64,000 bases of DNA from Nonomuraea guangzhouensis (GCF_019396345.1 NZ_JAHKRM010000038.1:1-64000), one strand, 5' to 3'; positions 52,258 through 61,158 are shown, counted from the stretch's first letter. The notes: a model not told the origin generated them from the letters alone. Program-made: numbers and translations.

Positions 52258-53250
52258 ATGCGGGCATTGGTGGCAAGGCAGTACGGCTCGGCGGACGTAC
52301 TGGAGATCGAAGACATCCCGGCACCGGAGCCGGGCCCCGGCCAGGTAAGGGTGCGCATCACCGCCGCGGGACTGAACCCGGCCGATCTCCGCACTCTGAG
52401 CGGGGTGATGCGAGAGTCGGCTCCACTGGTGTTCCCGCACGTTCCGGGCAGCGACTTCGCCGGTACGGTCACCGGCGTCGGCGAAGGAGTCACCCGATTC
52501 ACCCCGAAGGATGAAATATTCGGCTTCGGCCTCCCCTACGCGGCCAAGGCCATGGCGGACCTCGCCGCCACACCGCCTTCCCTGACCACGGGCACCATGG
52601 CCGAATACGCGCTCTTCGACGCCGACACGCCGGCCCTGGCCCACCGCCCGCCGGACCTGCCCGCCGACCACGCCGCCACTCTCCCGATCGCCGGCCTGAC
52701 GGCTCTGCCCCTGCTGCGCGCCGGAACGTTCACGCGCGGCACGAAGGCGCTCGTGATCGGCGCGGCCGGCGGGGTCGGCGGCGTGGTGGTCCCACTGCTG
52801 GCCGCGCGCGGCGTCCATGTGATCGCCACCGCGATACCCGACGACGAGCAGTACGTTCGCGCGCTGGGAGCCGCCGAGGTGATCGACTACCGTTCGGCCG
52901 ATCCGGGCGCGGCAACCCTGCGCCGCCACCCGGACGGCGTGGACACCCTGGTCAACCTGGCCCAGTCGGGCCCCGCCCTGGTCGGCACGGCCCGCGCCAT
53001 CCGGCCGGGCGGGCGGCTGCTGAACATCGCTTTCCCCAGCCCCGACCCCGCGGCCTTCGCCGGCGTTCGGGTGGACACCGTCTACACCCGGGCCGCCCCC
53101 GGCGACCTGGACGAACTGGCCGCGCTCGCCGTACGCGGAACCCTGCCGAACACCATCACCCACCGCTACCAACCAGCAGAAGCCACGCGAGCCTATGCAG
53201 ACCTCGCGAACAGCCACACGATCGGCAAGCTCGTCGTCATGTGGCCATAA
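52258..53250 (+). CDS. NADP-dependent quinone-oxidoreductase-like MDR enzyme
   Basis: ATG 52258 with AAGGAGG encodes 330 residues of the medium-chain dehydrogenase/reductase family without the zinc ligands, in the zeta-crystallin/QOR branch. The GroES-like domain has AAGLNPADLRTLSG. The Rossmann fold has VIGAAGGVGGVVVPLLAARG and then GAAEVIDYR. Such enzymes reduce quinones or enones with NADPH. It is probably induced when the divergent TetR repressor is inactivated by a small ligand. Confidence 0.9.
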   Translation: MRALVARQYGSADVLEIEDIPAPEPGPGQVRVRITAAGLNPADLRTLSGVMRESAPLVFPHVPGSDFAGTVTGVGEGVTRFTPKDEIFGFGLPYAAKAMADLAATPPSLTTGTMAEYALFDADTPALAHRPPDLPADHAATLPIAGLTALPLLRAGTFTRGTKALVIGAAGGVGGVVVPLLAARGVHVIATAIPDDEQYVRALGAAEVIDYRSADPGAATLRRHPDGVDTLVNLAQSGPALVGTARAIRPGGRLLNIAFPSPDPAAFAGVRVDTVYTRAAPGDLDELAALAVRGTLPNTITHRYQPAEATRAYADLANSHTIGKLVVMWP

Positions 53251-53260
53251 GGCCGCAGGG

Positions 53261-54112
53261 TCAGCGGGGGAAGATGACCGTCTTGTGGCCGTCGAGCAGC
53301 ACCCGCTGCTCGGCGTGCCACTTCACGGCCCGCGCGAGCGCGACGCACTCCACGTCCCGGCCCATCGCCACCAGGTCCTGCGGGGAGTGGCTGTGGTTCA
53401 CGCGCGCCACCTCCTGCTCGATGATCGGGCCTTCGTCCAGGTCCGACGTGACATAGTGCGCGGTCGCGCCGATCAGCTTGACGCCCCGGTCATGCGCCTG
53501 GTGGTACGGCCTGGCGCCCTTGAACGACGGCAGGAACGAGTGGTGGATGTTGATGGCCCGGCCCGCCAGCTTCTCGCAGAGATCCTCCGACAGCACCTGC
53601 ATGTATCGCGCCAGCACCACCAGGTCCACCTGATAGTGCTCGACCAGCGCCAGCACCTCCGCCTCCTGCCTGGCCTTGGTCTCGGGCGTGACGGGCAGGT
53701 GGTGGTAGTCGATGCCGTACGACTGGGTCAGGGGGCGGAGGTCGGGATGGTTGGACGCGACGGCGACGATCTCGATGTCCAGGGACTTGGCGCGCACGCG
53801 GTAGAGCAGATCGTTCAGGCAGTGGTCGAACTTGCTGACCATGATGAGCACGCGCGGCTTCCTGGCCACCTCACGCAGCTTGACCTCCATGCCGAACTCC
53901 GGCGCCAGGGCGGCGAAGGCCGTACGCAGGTCGTCCGCCGGCAGCGGCCCCGCGAACTGGACCCGCATGAAGAACCGCTGCGCCCGCTGATCCCCGAACT
54001 GCTGGCTCTCGATGATGTTGCAGCCACGCCCGGCCAGCAGGCCGGAGACGGCGGCCACCACACCGGGGCGGTCGGGGCAGGACAGGGTCAGGGTGTACTC
54101 GGCAGAGGTCAT
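53261..54112 (-). CDS. purU: Formyltetrahydrofolate deformylase
   Basis: The 283-residue protein combines an N-terminal ACT domain (YTLTLSCPDRPGVVAAVSG) with a formyl-transferase-like catalytic domain. The catalytic residues are in GRAINIHHSFLPSFKGA (Asn and His) and TSDLDEGPII (Asp). It hydrolyses 10-formyl-tetrahydrofolate to formate and tetrahydrofolate and so balances one-carbon pools. Its start ATG 54112 is divergent from the phosphate-transporter gene, 77 bases away. The length and motifs are standard for PurU. Confidence 0.95.
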   Translation of the reverse strand: MTSAEYTLTLSCPDRPGVVAAVSGLLAGRGCNIIESQQFGDQRAQRFFMRVQFAGPLPADDLRTAFAALAPEFGMEVKLREVARKPRVLIMVSKFDHCLNDLLYRVRAKSLDIEIVAVASNHPDLRPLTQSYGIDYHHLPVTPETKARQEAEVLALVEHYQVDLVVLARYMQVLSEDLCEKLAGRAINIHHSFLPSFKGARPYHQAHDRGVKLIGATAHYVTSDLDEGPIIEQEVARVNHSHSPQDLVAMGRDVECVALARAVKWHAEQRVLLDGHKTVIFPR

Positions 54113-54189
54113 GATTTCACTCTCGCGGGCAGGGGATCGTGGGGTGGCTACTGGCTGACCTGGGCAGAGTACCTCTCGCCGGCCTACCC

Positions 54190-55143
54190 ATGGAGCGACC
54201 GACGTTGGAATCCGCCGTACTGATCGCGATCGCGTGCCTGTTCGCGTTCGTGTCCGGGATGAACGACGGCGGCGCTCTGCTCGCGACCGGGCTGAAGCTG
54301 CCGGCGATCCGTCCCGTGATCGGCATCCTCACCCTGGTCGTGCTGGTGGCGTTGGTGCCGCTGGTCACCCATCGGGTGGCGCTGACGTTCGTGAATCGGC
54401 TGGCCACGTTCCAGGGGGCGGGGGCGAAGATCGCGATGTCGGTCGCGGTGGTCGCCGCGCTGATCGTGGTCATGACGCTCAGCGCGAAAGGCCGCCCGAC
54501 CAGCCTCACCCTGGCCATCGTCGGCGGCCTCACCGGGGCCGGCCTGGGCTGGGGGCTGCCGGTCTCGGCCGGGTCGGTCTGCCTGGTGCTGGCCTTCGGC
54601 CTGGCCGCGCCCGTCGTGGGCGGCCTGCTGGCCTGGGGGGTGATCAAGCTGCTGGTCAAGGTGACGACCAGCGGCGGGCTGCCGCGCTGGCACTGGGCGG
54701 GCTTCCTGCTGCAGACCATCGCCTACGCCACCAACGACGGCCAGAAGATGCTCGCCATCTTCATGATCGCGATCGGCTTCTCGAACGCGCCACTCACCTA
54801 CACCTCGCTGGGGGCGCTGCTGTTCGGGCTCGGCACCGTGTACGGCCTGCCCCGGGCGGGACGCACGCTCAGCCGGGAGATCATCGTCTCCCGGCCCCTG
54901 CACGGCGTGACGGCCGAACTGGCCTCGGGCAGCGCGGTGATCGCCTGCTCGGCACTGGGTATGCCGGTGAGCATGACCCAGGCCATCGCCGGCGGCCTGA
55001 TCGGTGCCGGCGTGGCGCAGGGCGCCGGCCGGGTCCGCTGGTACGCGGCCGTCAAGATCGTCATTGCCTGGCTGCTGACGCTACCGGCGAGCGCGCTGCT
55101 GGCCGGGGTCGCGGCGTACGTGGTGCGGGCGGTGACGGCGTGA
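54190..55143 (+). CDS. PiT-family inorganic phosphate permease
   Basis: From ATG 54190 (MERPTLESAVLIAIACLFAF) the protein has 317 residues and about nine hydrophobic helices. The two PiT signature motifs are SGMNDGG near residue 20 and TNDGQKML near residue 180. It transports phosphate driven by proton or sodium symport. A GTG at 54139 preceded by AGGGG would add 17 residues and remains possible. A PhoU-like DUF47 gene follows after 19 bases, the common pairing for Pit transporters. Confidence 0.92.
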   Translation: MERPTLESAVLIAIACLFAFVSGMNDGGALLATGLKLPAIRPVIGILTLVVLVALVPLVTHRVALTFVNRLATFQGAGAKIAMSVAVVAALIVVMTLSAKGRPTSLTLAIVGGLTGAGLGWGLPVSAGSVCLVLAFGLAAPVVGGLLAWGVIKLLVKVTTSGGLPRWHWAGFLLQTIAYATNDGQKMLAIFMIAIGFSNAPLTYTSLGALLFGLGTVYGLPRAGRTLSREIIVSRPLHGVTAELASGSAVIACSALGMPVSMTQAIAGGLIGAGVAQGAGRVRWYAAVKIVIAWLLTLPASALLAGVAAYVVRAVTA

Positions 55144-55162
55144 GCCAGAGAGGGGGCTGGGC

Positions 55163-55795
55163 GTGAAGCGGTTGCGGCGGATCCGGGCGCTGATGTCGGG
55201 ACACATGGACAGCGCGCTGAGCGAGGCCCTGCTCGGCCAGCTGGCGGCGACCAAGGAGGGCGCCTGGCTGGCGATGGCCATGATCGGCGGAGAGGTGGGC
55301 CGGACGGGCGCGCACGAGAAGATGCGCGTGATCGAGCACCTCGGCGACGAGGAGCGGCGCCACCTGGTGGAGGAGCTCAAGTCGGCCCTGGTCACGCCGA
55401 TCGACCGGGAGGACCTGTTCCGCCTGTCCCGCTCGATCGACGACGTGCTGGACTCGCTGCGCGACTTCGTCCGGGAGTCCTACCTGTATCGGGTGCCGGA
55501 CCAGATCCGCTTCACACCGCTCCTCGACCAGGTCATCGAGGGCATCGACGCCCTGGAGAACGCCGTACGCGTCCTCACCTCCCACCCCTCCGCCGTGGTC
55601 CACGACGCGCTGGCGGCGAAGAAGACGGGTGGCTCCATCAGGCGCATGTACCAGTACGAGATCGCCCGCATCTTCTCGGGCGAGCTGACGGCGAACGCGA
55701 TGAAGGAACGCGAGCTGGTGCGCCGCCTGGAGATCGTCGGCATGGCCATCGGCGAGGCCGCCGACGCCATCGCGGACGGCGCCATGAAACGCTGA
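55163..55795 (+). CDS. PhoU-like DUF47-family protein
   Basis: GTG 55163 encodes a 210-residue all-helical protein of the DUF47/PhoU-like type. Acidic motifs EHLGDEE and EIARIF resemble the metal-binding helix faces of PhoU bundles. Proteins of this family are encoded next to Pit permeases and probably control phosphate entry or act as chaperones for the transporter. It lies 19 bases behind the permease and is certainly co-transcribed. Specific regulation is inferred from the pairing only. Confidence 0.88.
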   Translation: MKRLRRIRALMSGHMDSALSEALLGQLAATKEGAWLAMAMIGGEVGRTGAHEKMRVIEHLGDEERRHLVEELKSALVTPIDREDLFRLSRSIDDVLDSLRDFVRESYLYRVPDQIRFTPLLDQVIEGIDALENAVRVLTSHPSAVVHDALAAKKTGGSIRRMYQYEIARIFSGELTANAMKERELVRRLEIVGMAIGEAADAIADGAMKR

Positions 55796-55814
55796 CCCCT
55801 GGACAGGAGGACAC

Positions 55815-56267
55815 GTGGAGGCCCAGACCAACAGTGACCGTCCCGCCGCGCGGGTGGTCTGCGTGGACGCCGACGGCCGGATACTGCTCCTGCGGTGGCG
55901 TGACCACGTCAGTGGCGAGGCGATCTGGGAGCCGCCGGGTGGCGGGATCGACCCCGGCGAGACGCCCTTGGAAGCGGCCGCCCGGGAGCTGACCGAGGAG
56001 ACCGGCCTGCCGGGGGCGGCGGTGTCCGATCGGTGGGTGCCCGTCCGTCGGGACTTCACCTGGCTCGGCGTCCGGTACGTGAAGACCGAGCCGTTCTACC
56101 TGGCCTGTTTCACCAGGCGAACCCCCGAGGTGGATCCAGGTGAGCTCACCGAGGAGGAGGCGCGGGCCTACCTCGGCTACCGGTGGTTCGCCACCGACGA
56201 GCTGCCGCACGGCGTCGAGCCGCCCGAACTGGCCGAGGTGATCGCCGAGCTCACCGCCCCGGCCTGA
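55815..56267 (+). CDS. NUDIX hydrolase
   Basis: GTG 55815 (GGACAGGAGG upstream) encodes 150 residues. The Nudix box begins GGGIDPGETPLEAAA and continues RELTEETG, matching the GX5EX7REUXEEXGU pattern exactly. It would hydrolyse a nucleoside diphosphate linked to another group, with Mg2+. The substrate is unknown. It follows the DUF47 gene by 19 bases and is convergent with the MBL gene, only five bases apart. Confidence 0.94.
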   Translation: MEAQTNSDRPAARVVCVDADGRILLLRWRDHVSGEAIWEPPGGGIDPGETPLEAAARELTEETGLPGAAVSDRWVPVRRDFTWLGVRYVKTEPFYLACFTRRTPEVDPGELTEEEARAYLGYRWFATDELPHGVEPPELAEVIAELTAPA

Positions 56268-56272
56268 GGCGG

Positions 56273-57016
56273 TCACAGTTCCAGGGTGAGGCCGCCCGTC
56301 GCCACGGCGAGTTCGCCGTCATACGTCTTGGCGGCCGCAGCCAGCGCGGGCTCGGGCAGGGTGTCCGGCCACAGGTGGGTGAGCACCAGCCGGGCCACAC
56401 CGGCACGAGCCGCCGTACGGCCCGCGTCGAGGGCGCTCGACAGATAGGGCGCGTCCTCGTCGGGCACCCGTTCCGGATAGGTCGCCTCGGCCAGCAGCAC
56501 GTCGGCGTCCCGCGCCAGCTCGGCCAGCTCGGGGGCGGGCCCGGTGTCGCCCGTGTACGCGACCACCCGGCCGCCGCCGGTCAGCCGGAGTCCCGCGTTG
56601 GGCACATGATGCGGAAGCGACCAGGTGTCCAGACGGAAGGGCCCGATCTCGTACGGCCTGCCGGGAGCCAAGTCGTACAGGCGGAAACTACTGGCCAGCA
56701 TGCGAGCCTTGTCCAGCGCGAGCACGGCGGTGAGAGCGTCAGGCGGCGCGTACACCGGCAGGGCGGCCGGCGGCGCGTCGCCCAGGGCGCGGGCCCGGAG
56801 CAGCGGGTTGAGGTCGGCGCAGTGGTCGGGGTGGCCGTGCGTGACCAGCACCGCGTCGATCTCCTCGGCGGCCGTCGAGGCCAGCAGCCTGGGCAGCGTG
56901 GCGTAACCGGGGTCGATGAGCACCCGGAACCCCTCATGCTCGACCAGGTAGCCGCTGCACGCCTGCCCGGCCGCGGGCCACGCTCCGCAGCCGCCAAGCA
57001 CCGTGATTCTCACCAT
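56273..57016 (-). CDS. MBL-fold metallo-hydrolase
   Basis: From ATG 57016 the protein (MVRITVLGGCGAWPAAGQ) has 247 residues. Metal-binding motifs are THGHPDHCADL (HxHxDH), PHHVPNAG, YTGDTGPAPEL and LTHLWPD. This resembles the RNase Z/AtsA-like MBL group that includes cyclic-nucleotide and ribonuclease-like members. The substrate cannot be told from the sequence. A longer frame upstream extends into the next gene and lacks a ribosome site. It follows the serine hydrolase gene on the same strand. Confidence 0.92.
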   Translation of the reverse strand: MVRITVLGGCGAWPAAGQACSGYLVEHEGFRVLIDPGYATLPRLLASTAAEEIDAVLVTHGHPDHCADLNPLLRARALGDAPPAALPVYAPPDALTAVLALDKARMLASSFRLYDLAPGRPYEIGPFRLDTWSLPHHVPNAGLRLTGGGRVVAYTGDTGPAPELAELARDADVLLAEATYPERVPDEDAPYLSSALDAGRTAARAGVARLVLTHLWPDTLPEPALAAAAKTYDGELAVATGGLTLEL

Positions 57017-57036
57017 GGTCAGGAAACATAGCGGTT

Positions 57037-57819
57037 TCAGGACGCGCGGCGGTGGCCCAGCTCCGTCAGCGTGTTCAGCATCAGCCCGCGCAGCAGGCCG
57101 CCCGCCACCTTCTCGTGTTCGCCCTCCACCGGCAGCCCCTCCGTCACCCGGGCCCGGTAGATCTCCCGCTCGCGCGGGTCGGTGTAGGGCTGCGCCGTCA
57201 TCCCCACCACGACCGTCACCCGGGTGCCGCCCCTGGGCAGCACGGCCACGGCATGCGTGCGCAGGACGGCCTCGTCCGGGGCGCCGTACCAGCCGCACTT
57301 GATCCCGGCCTCCGACGAGCGGAGCGCCTCACGCGCGCCGAACTGCTGCTCGCCCGTCACCTCGCGCATCCACCCGAGGATCGTGCCCGCCACCGGGTCG
57401 CCGGCGGCGGCGGTCTGGGCGAGCGCGGCGTAGGCGGTGGCGACCTCGTCGGCGGCCACCTCCACCGAGCCGAACCTCGACAGGTCCCCGTTGGGCAGCG
57501 CCCAGCCGACGCCCGTGCGCCGGTAGATGTCGTCCAGGATGACCCCGGGCCCGACCGCGAGCCAGAGGTTGAGTGTGTCGGCGTTGGAGGAGACGACCAC
57601 GGCCGGCTCGGCGTGGCGGCGCCAGCGTTCGTAGTCGGGGTAGTGCGCGGCCGTCACCCACGCGTATAGCGGCTTGAGCAGCGAGGCGCAGCGCAGCCGG
57701 GCCAGGCCGGAGCGGACGCTCACGGCGCGGGCGGGCGGGCCGCCGTAGCCACGCCTGATGCCCGCCGCCTGGGCGCTGGCTCCTTCTTGGAGGTCACGCA
57801 ACAGCTCGTCGAAGGACAC
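57037..57819 (-). CDS. Beta-lactamase-fold serine hydrolase, cytoplasmic type
   Basis: GTG 57819 gives MSFDELLRDLQEG and 260 residues, with no signal peptide. SxxK is CASLLKPLYAW, the SDN-like motif is VVVSSNADT, and the KTG-like motif is GIKCGWYG. The core is class-A-beta-lactamase-like but shortened. Lack of an export signal makes true beta-lactam resistance or wall function uncertain, and similar genes are common in Streptosporangiaceae and Streptomyces (recalled). It is upstream of the MBL gene by 20 bases on the same strand. Confidence 0.78.
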   Translation of the reverse strand: MSFDELLRDLQEGASAQAAGIRRGYGGPPARAVSVRSGLARLRCASLLKPLYAWVTAAHYPDYERWRRHAEPAVVVSSNADTLNLWLAVGPGVILDDIYRRTGVGWALPNGDLSRFGSVEVAADEVATAYAALAQTAAAGDPVAGTILGWMREVTGEQQFGAREALRSSEAGIKCGWYGAPDEAVLRTHAVAVLPRGGTRVTVVVGMTAQPYTDPREREIYRARVTEGLPVEGEHEKVAGGLLRGLMLNTLTELGHRRAS

Positions 57820-57903
57820 AGGTTCAACCGTAGTCGTAGTGGGTGACCTCCCAGCGCCCTTTCGTACCACTCCGTGTCCGGCGGGTCGCAGGGCGCTCGG
57901 TGT

Positions 57904-59058
57904 CTAACCCTCCAGTGCGGCGTCGAAGCGGGCGCGGAGGTCGGACAGGCGTTTGACCGGCTCGGCGCTGAAGACGAGCCGGACGTGCCGGCCCGCCACC
58001 GCCTCGCCCCACGCGGTCATCGGCGTTGCGGCGATCCGGCCCTTCTCCAGCAGCCGGGCGGACAGCTCCGGCGCCGTCAGGCCCACGGCCGCCGCGTCGA
58101 ACAGGCACGACCAGCCGCCACCGGCCCGCACCACGGGCAGGCCGGACAGCTGGGCGAGCACGGTGTCGTGGCGGGCCTGGTATTCGGCCACCGCCTCGTC
58201 GACGCCCGCTCCGGCCGGGTCGGCGAGCGCCGCCGCCGCGCCGAGCTGCGCGTAGCCGCCCGCCACCGTCGTGTTGTAGATGGCCGCCACCCTGATGCGG
58301 GCCATGATGTCGGCCGGGCCGGCGATCCAGCCGATCCGCCAGCCGATCATGCGGTATTCCTTCGACACCGACCCGATCGTGATCGTCCGCTCCGCCAGGC
58401 CGTCCACCTGGCACGGGTTGATCCGGGGCTGCCCGTCGAAGACGATCCGCTCCATGGCCGCGTCGTAGATGAGGTACGCCCCGGTGCGGGCGCAGGTCTC
58501 CGCGATCGCCTGCCAGTCCTCCAGGGAGAAGATCACGCCGGACGGCATCGAAGGGCTCATCAGCAGCAGCGCCGCCGCCTCGCGTACCTGGCCGAGTGCG
58601 TCCCTGTCGAGCCGCCAGCGGCCGCCGTCGACCGTCAGGGGGACGAGGCGCGGGCGCGCGCCGGACAGCCGTACGCGCTGGAACAGGCCGGCGTAGGTGG
58701 GGTCGGTGAGGACGACGGGGTCGCCCGGCTCCGTCGTGGCCAGCAGCGTCGGCATGACCGCCGACGTGCCGCCGGAGGTGATGACCACCTGGCTCAGCGG
58801 GTCGTGCTCGAGGCCGGTGCGCCGGTGCAGCTCGGCCGCCACCGCCTCGCACAGCACGGGCAGGCCGGTGAGCGGCAGCCAGCTGTTGCCCGTCCCCTCC
58901 GCGAGCGCCCGCGTGGTCGCGGCCACGGCGACGGGTGGGGGTGGGACGTCGGTGTCGAGGTTCTCCAGGCGGAGTACGTCGGGATCTGTCCCGGCCGCGG
59001 CGGCGACCTCGTCGAGGCCGATGGGCTGGACCTGGGCGAAGCGGGAGTTCGGTCGCAT
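57904..59058 (-). CDS. PLP-dependent aminotransferase (class I/II)
   Basis: ATG 59058 follows GGAGGTG and encodes 384 residues of fold-type I. VITSGGTSAVMPTLL is the cofactor-binding turn, YDAAMERI contains the Asp contacting the PLP nitrogen, and SVSKEYRMIGWRIGW carries the Schiff-base lysine. A C-terminal Arg in GRHVRLVFSA binds the substrate carboxylate. The substrate is unknown; acidic or aromatic amino acids are possible. An operator-like palindrome stands 15 bases before the start codon. Confidence 0.92.
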   Translation of the reverse strand: MRPNSRFAQVQPIGLDEVAAAAGTDPDVLRLENLDTDVPPPPVAVAATTRALAEGTGNSWLPLTGLPVLCEAVAAELHRRTGLEHDPLSQVVITSGGTSAVMPTLLATTEPGDPVVLTDPTYAGLFQRVRLSGARPRLVPLTVDGGRWRLDRDALGQVREAAALLLMSPSMPSGVIFSLEDWQAIAETCARTGAYLIYDAAMERIVFDGQPRINPCQVDGLAERTITIGSVSKEYRMIGWRIGWIAGPADIMARIRVAAIYNTTVAGGYAQLGAAAALADPAGAGVDEAVAEYQARHDTVLAQLSGLPVVRAGGGWSCLFDAAAVGLTAPELSARLLEKGRIAATPMTAWGEAVAGRHVRLVFSAEPVKRLSDLRARFDAALEG

Positions 59059-59072
59059 GACACACCTCCACT

Positions 59073-59088
59073 GTTCCGTATATGGAAC
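59073..59088. promoter_or_regulatory. Palindrome GTTCCGTATATGGAAC before the aminotransferase gene
   Basis: GTTCCGTATATGGAAC matches its reverse complement at 14 of 16 positions. It lies just upstream of the ribosome site. Sites of the TTCC-x6-GGAA shape are typical of IclR- and related repressors. No regulator gene is adjacent. Confidence 0.5.
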
Positions 59089-59245
59089 GACGCTCTCTCA
59101 GGCCGGTCACCATGTCAAGGGCCGCGCCACCGCCGCCGTCACCCAGGCCACCCGTACCTCCACCCGATCGAGCGCCACGACCGACAAGGCGAACGTGCCC
59201 ACGGTGATCACCAGGAGGGTGCCGCCGCCCGTTGCTTCGGCATGC

Positions 59246-60961
59246 CTACATACTGGTCGACCGGAGACGGGCCGCCTGCTCGTCGTCGGTCGCCGCTTTG
59301 GCCGGGTGGCCGAGGGCGCGATGGACGACGGCGCGGTTCTCGTAGAGGGCGGGCTGGCCGGGTTCCAGCGCGATGGCCCGCGTCAGGTCGGACAGCGCAC
59401 CCGCCCAGTCTCCCGCCTCGTAGCGCAGGACGCCCCGGTTGCCCCAGGCCGCCGCCAGCTCGGGAGCCGCCCCGACGGCCAGGTCCAGCGCCCGGCGCGC
59501 CTCGCTCAGCCGTCCGGCCGCGGTCTCCACCTGGCCCAGCACGACCAGCAGGTACGGATTGCCGGGCGACTGGTCCAGCCCGATCGTCACGTCGGCCCTG
59601 GCCTCCTCGTCCCGCTTCAGCATGGCCAGCAGGCCCGCCCGGTTGATGTAGGCGTCGAGGTAGGCCGGGTCCAGCTCGATCACCCGGCCGAGGTCCGTGA
59701 GGGCACCGGTGAAGTCCTCGCGCACGATGCGCAGCTCGGCCCGGTTGTAGTACGCCTCGGGCAGCGGCGGTCCGGTCAGGATGGCCCGCTCGTAGTCGGC
59801 CAGCGCCTCCCCGTGCCGCCCGAGCCGGTAGAGCAGGTTGCCGCGGTCGAGGTAGTAGTCGGGGAACCCCGGGTCGATCGCGATGGCCGCGCCGTACTCG
59901 TCCAGCGCCTCCTTGTCCCGCCCGAGCGTGGCCAGCAGCTGGGCGCGGTTGGCCAGCAGCACCATCCGGTGCACCGGATGCCGTTCCCCCAGCTCGCCGG
60001 CCAGGTGGAGGGCCGACTCCACCAGGGCGAGCGCCGCGTCGGGCCGGCCGCGCCGCAGCTCGATCAGGGCGAGCCCGTTGCGGTCGAAGCCGAGTTTGAA
60101 GGCGCGTTCCACGGGGTCGTGCAGCAGGCTGGAGATGGCGATCGCCTGGTTCATCCAGCCCGCGGCCCGGCCCAGGTCGCGCTGGGCGGCGTCGGGGTGG
60201 CGGGCGTCGAGCATGGCGGTGCCGTACGCGCTGGCCGAGTGGACGGCGGGATCCTGGCTCGACCGGCGGGCGGCCTCCCACAGGATGCGGGCCTCGAGGG
60301 TCTGGCCGAGCGCGCCGAGCGCGGTCGCGGTGCGCTGCGCGAAGAACCACCAACGCTCGCTGCCGGGCTCGGTGAGTGCGAGCCCGCGCTGCCCCAGCTC
60401 GGCCAGCGCGTGCAGGAAGCCCTCCCGCGTGCAGTGGTCGACGAGTTCGCGCAGTTCATCGGCGTCACGTGAATCCTCAGGAGGCTCCGGGCCGTCGGAG
60501 TAGACCATGATCATCAGGATGTCCGGCGGGATCCGGCGCATCATCACGTCGAGCAGTTCGGTGTCGGTGGGGTCGGCCTCGGCGGCGTTGCTCACCGCCA
60601 GCGCGCTGCCGGGCGGCACCACCGCGCGGACGAACTCCGCGATCCCGTTGGCCAGCCGCAGCGACCGGCGCGGCGCGGGCACCAGGATGCGCTCGTCATC
60701 GGCCAGGTCCGCGTCCAAAGACATCCTGCGAGCCGGCACCCGGTCGCGTAGACCGGGTGCCGCCGCGCGGATCTCGATGTCATGGGCCGCCACGAGATCC
60801 TTGGAGCTGTCCAAGGCGGCCGGGACCAGGTGGTGCAGCAGCGCGGATCCGACGGTGTAGGGACCGAGCGGTCGTCTGTGCCCGTTGATCACCGGCACCA
60901 GCAGCTCTACGGCCTCCCATTGGGCGGGCGGCGCCCCCCGAGCCCTGAGATGCTCGATCAC
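59246..60961 (-). CDS. TPR-repeat protein with ATPase-remnant-like N-terminus
   Basis: GTG 60961 begins a 571-residue protein. The N-terminal 190 residues carry ALAVSNAAEADPTDTELLDVMMR, which resembles the Walker-B to sensor stretch of AAA/NB-ARC regulators, but no Walker A is present. From about residue 190 a long helical domain begins, and at least six clear TPR units follow from about 320 (YYNRAELRIVREDFTGALTD is one). The C-terminus is not membrane-bound. The gene overlaps a 24-residue peptide gene by GTGA and is translated with it. TPR proteins of this size often bind signal peptides, but no function is known here. Confidence 0.85.
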   Translation of the reverse strand: MIEHLRARGAPPAQWEAVELLVPVINGHRRPLGPYTVGSALLHHLVPAALDSSKDLVAAHDIEIRAAAPGLRDRVPARRMSLDADLADDERILVPAPRRSLRLANGIAEFVRAVVPPGSALAVSNAAEADPTDTELLDVMMRRIPPDILMIMVYSDGPEPPEDSRDADELRELVDHCTREGFLHALAELGQRGLALTEPGSERWWFFAQRTATALGALGQTLEARILWEAARRSSQDPAVHSASAYGTAMLDARHPDAAQRDLGRAAGWMNQAIAISSLLHDPVERAFKLGFDRNGLALIELRRGRPDAALALVESALHLAGELGERHPVHRMVLLANRAQLLATLGRDKEALDEYGAAIAIDPGFPDYYLDRGNLLYRLGRHGEALADYERAILTGPPLPEAYYNRAELRIVREDFTGALTDLGRVIELDPAYLDAYINRAGLLAMLKRDEEARADVTIGLDQSPGNPYLLVVLGQVETAAGRLSEARRALDLAVGAAPELAAAWGNRGVLRYEAGDWAGALSDLTRAIALEPGQPALYENRAVVHRALGHPAKAATDDEQAARLRSTSM

Positions 60962-61032
60962 CCCTTATGGATGACGCTGGAGGTCCCAGCGAGCCTCGCG
61001 GTGCCCGGCTTGCGGACGGCTATGCGCTTCAT
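60958..61032 (-). CDS. 24-residue basic peptide coupled to the TPR gene
   Basis: ATG 61032 with AAGG ten bases upstream opens a frame of 24 codons, ending with TGA that overlaps the start of the TPR gene (GTGA at 60958-60961). The product begins MKRIAVRKPGTARLAG and ends SVIHKG, with a net charge of about +6. There is no Cys and no signal peptide. It may be a leader peptide, a signalling peptide for the TPR protein, a RiPP precursor, or simply a translational coupler. Its position immediately after a perfect inverted repeat suggests a regulated transcript. Reality as a gene is moderately supported. Confidence 0.5.
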   Translation of the reverse strand: MKRIAVRKPGTARLAGTSSVIHKG

Positions 61033-61052
61033 GATGCACCTTCCACTGTGGG

Positions 61053-61091
61053 TTGATATTCACCACTATCGGACACTCCAGCGAATATCAA
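61053..61091. promoter_or_regulatory. 9-bp inverted repeat TTGATATTC / GAATATCAA upstream of the peptide gene
   Basis: TTGATATTC (61053-61061) and GAATATCAA (61083-61091) are exact reverse complements separated by 21 bases. They stand 21 bases upstream of the peptide start. The surrounding sequence is unusually AT-rich for this genome, and the minus-strand TTGATA could serve as a -35 box. Operator or promoter function is inferred. Confidence 0.5.
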
Positions 61092-61158
61092 GATTTATGG
61101 CGAATAAGTGGTCGGTGCATCAATAAGAACCTCTTGTTTTTTGACTGCAATTAGTGGC

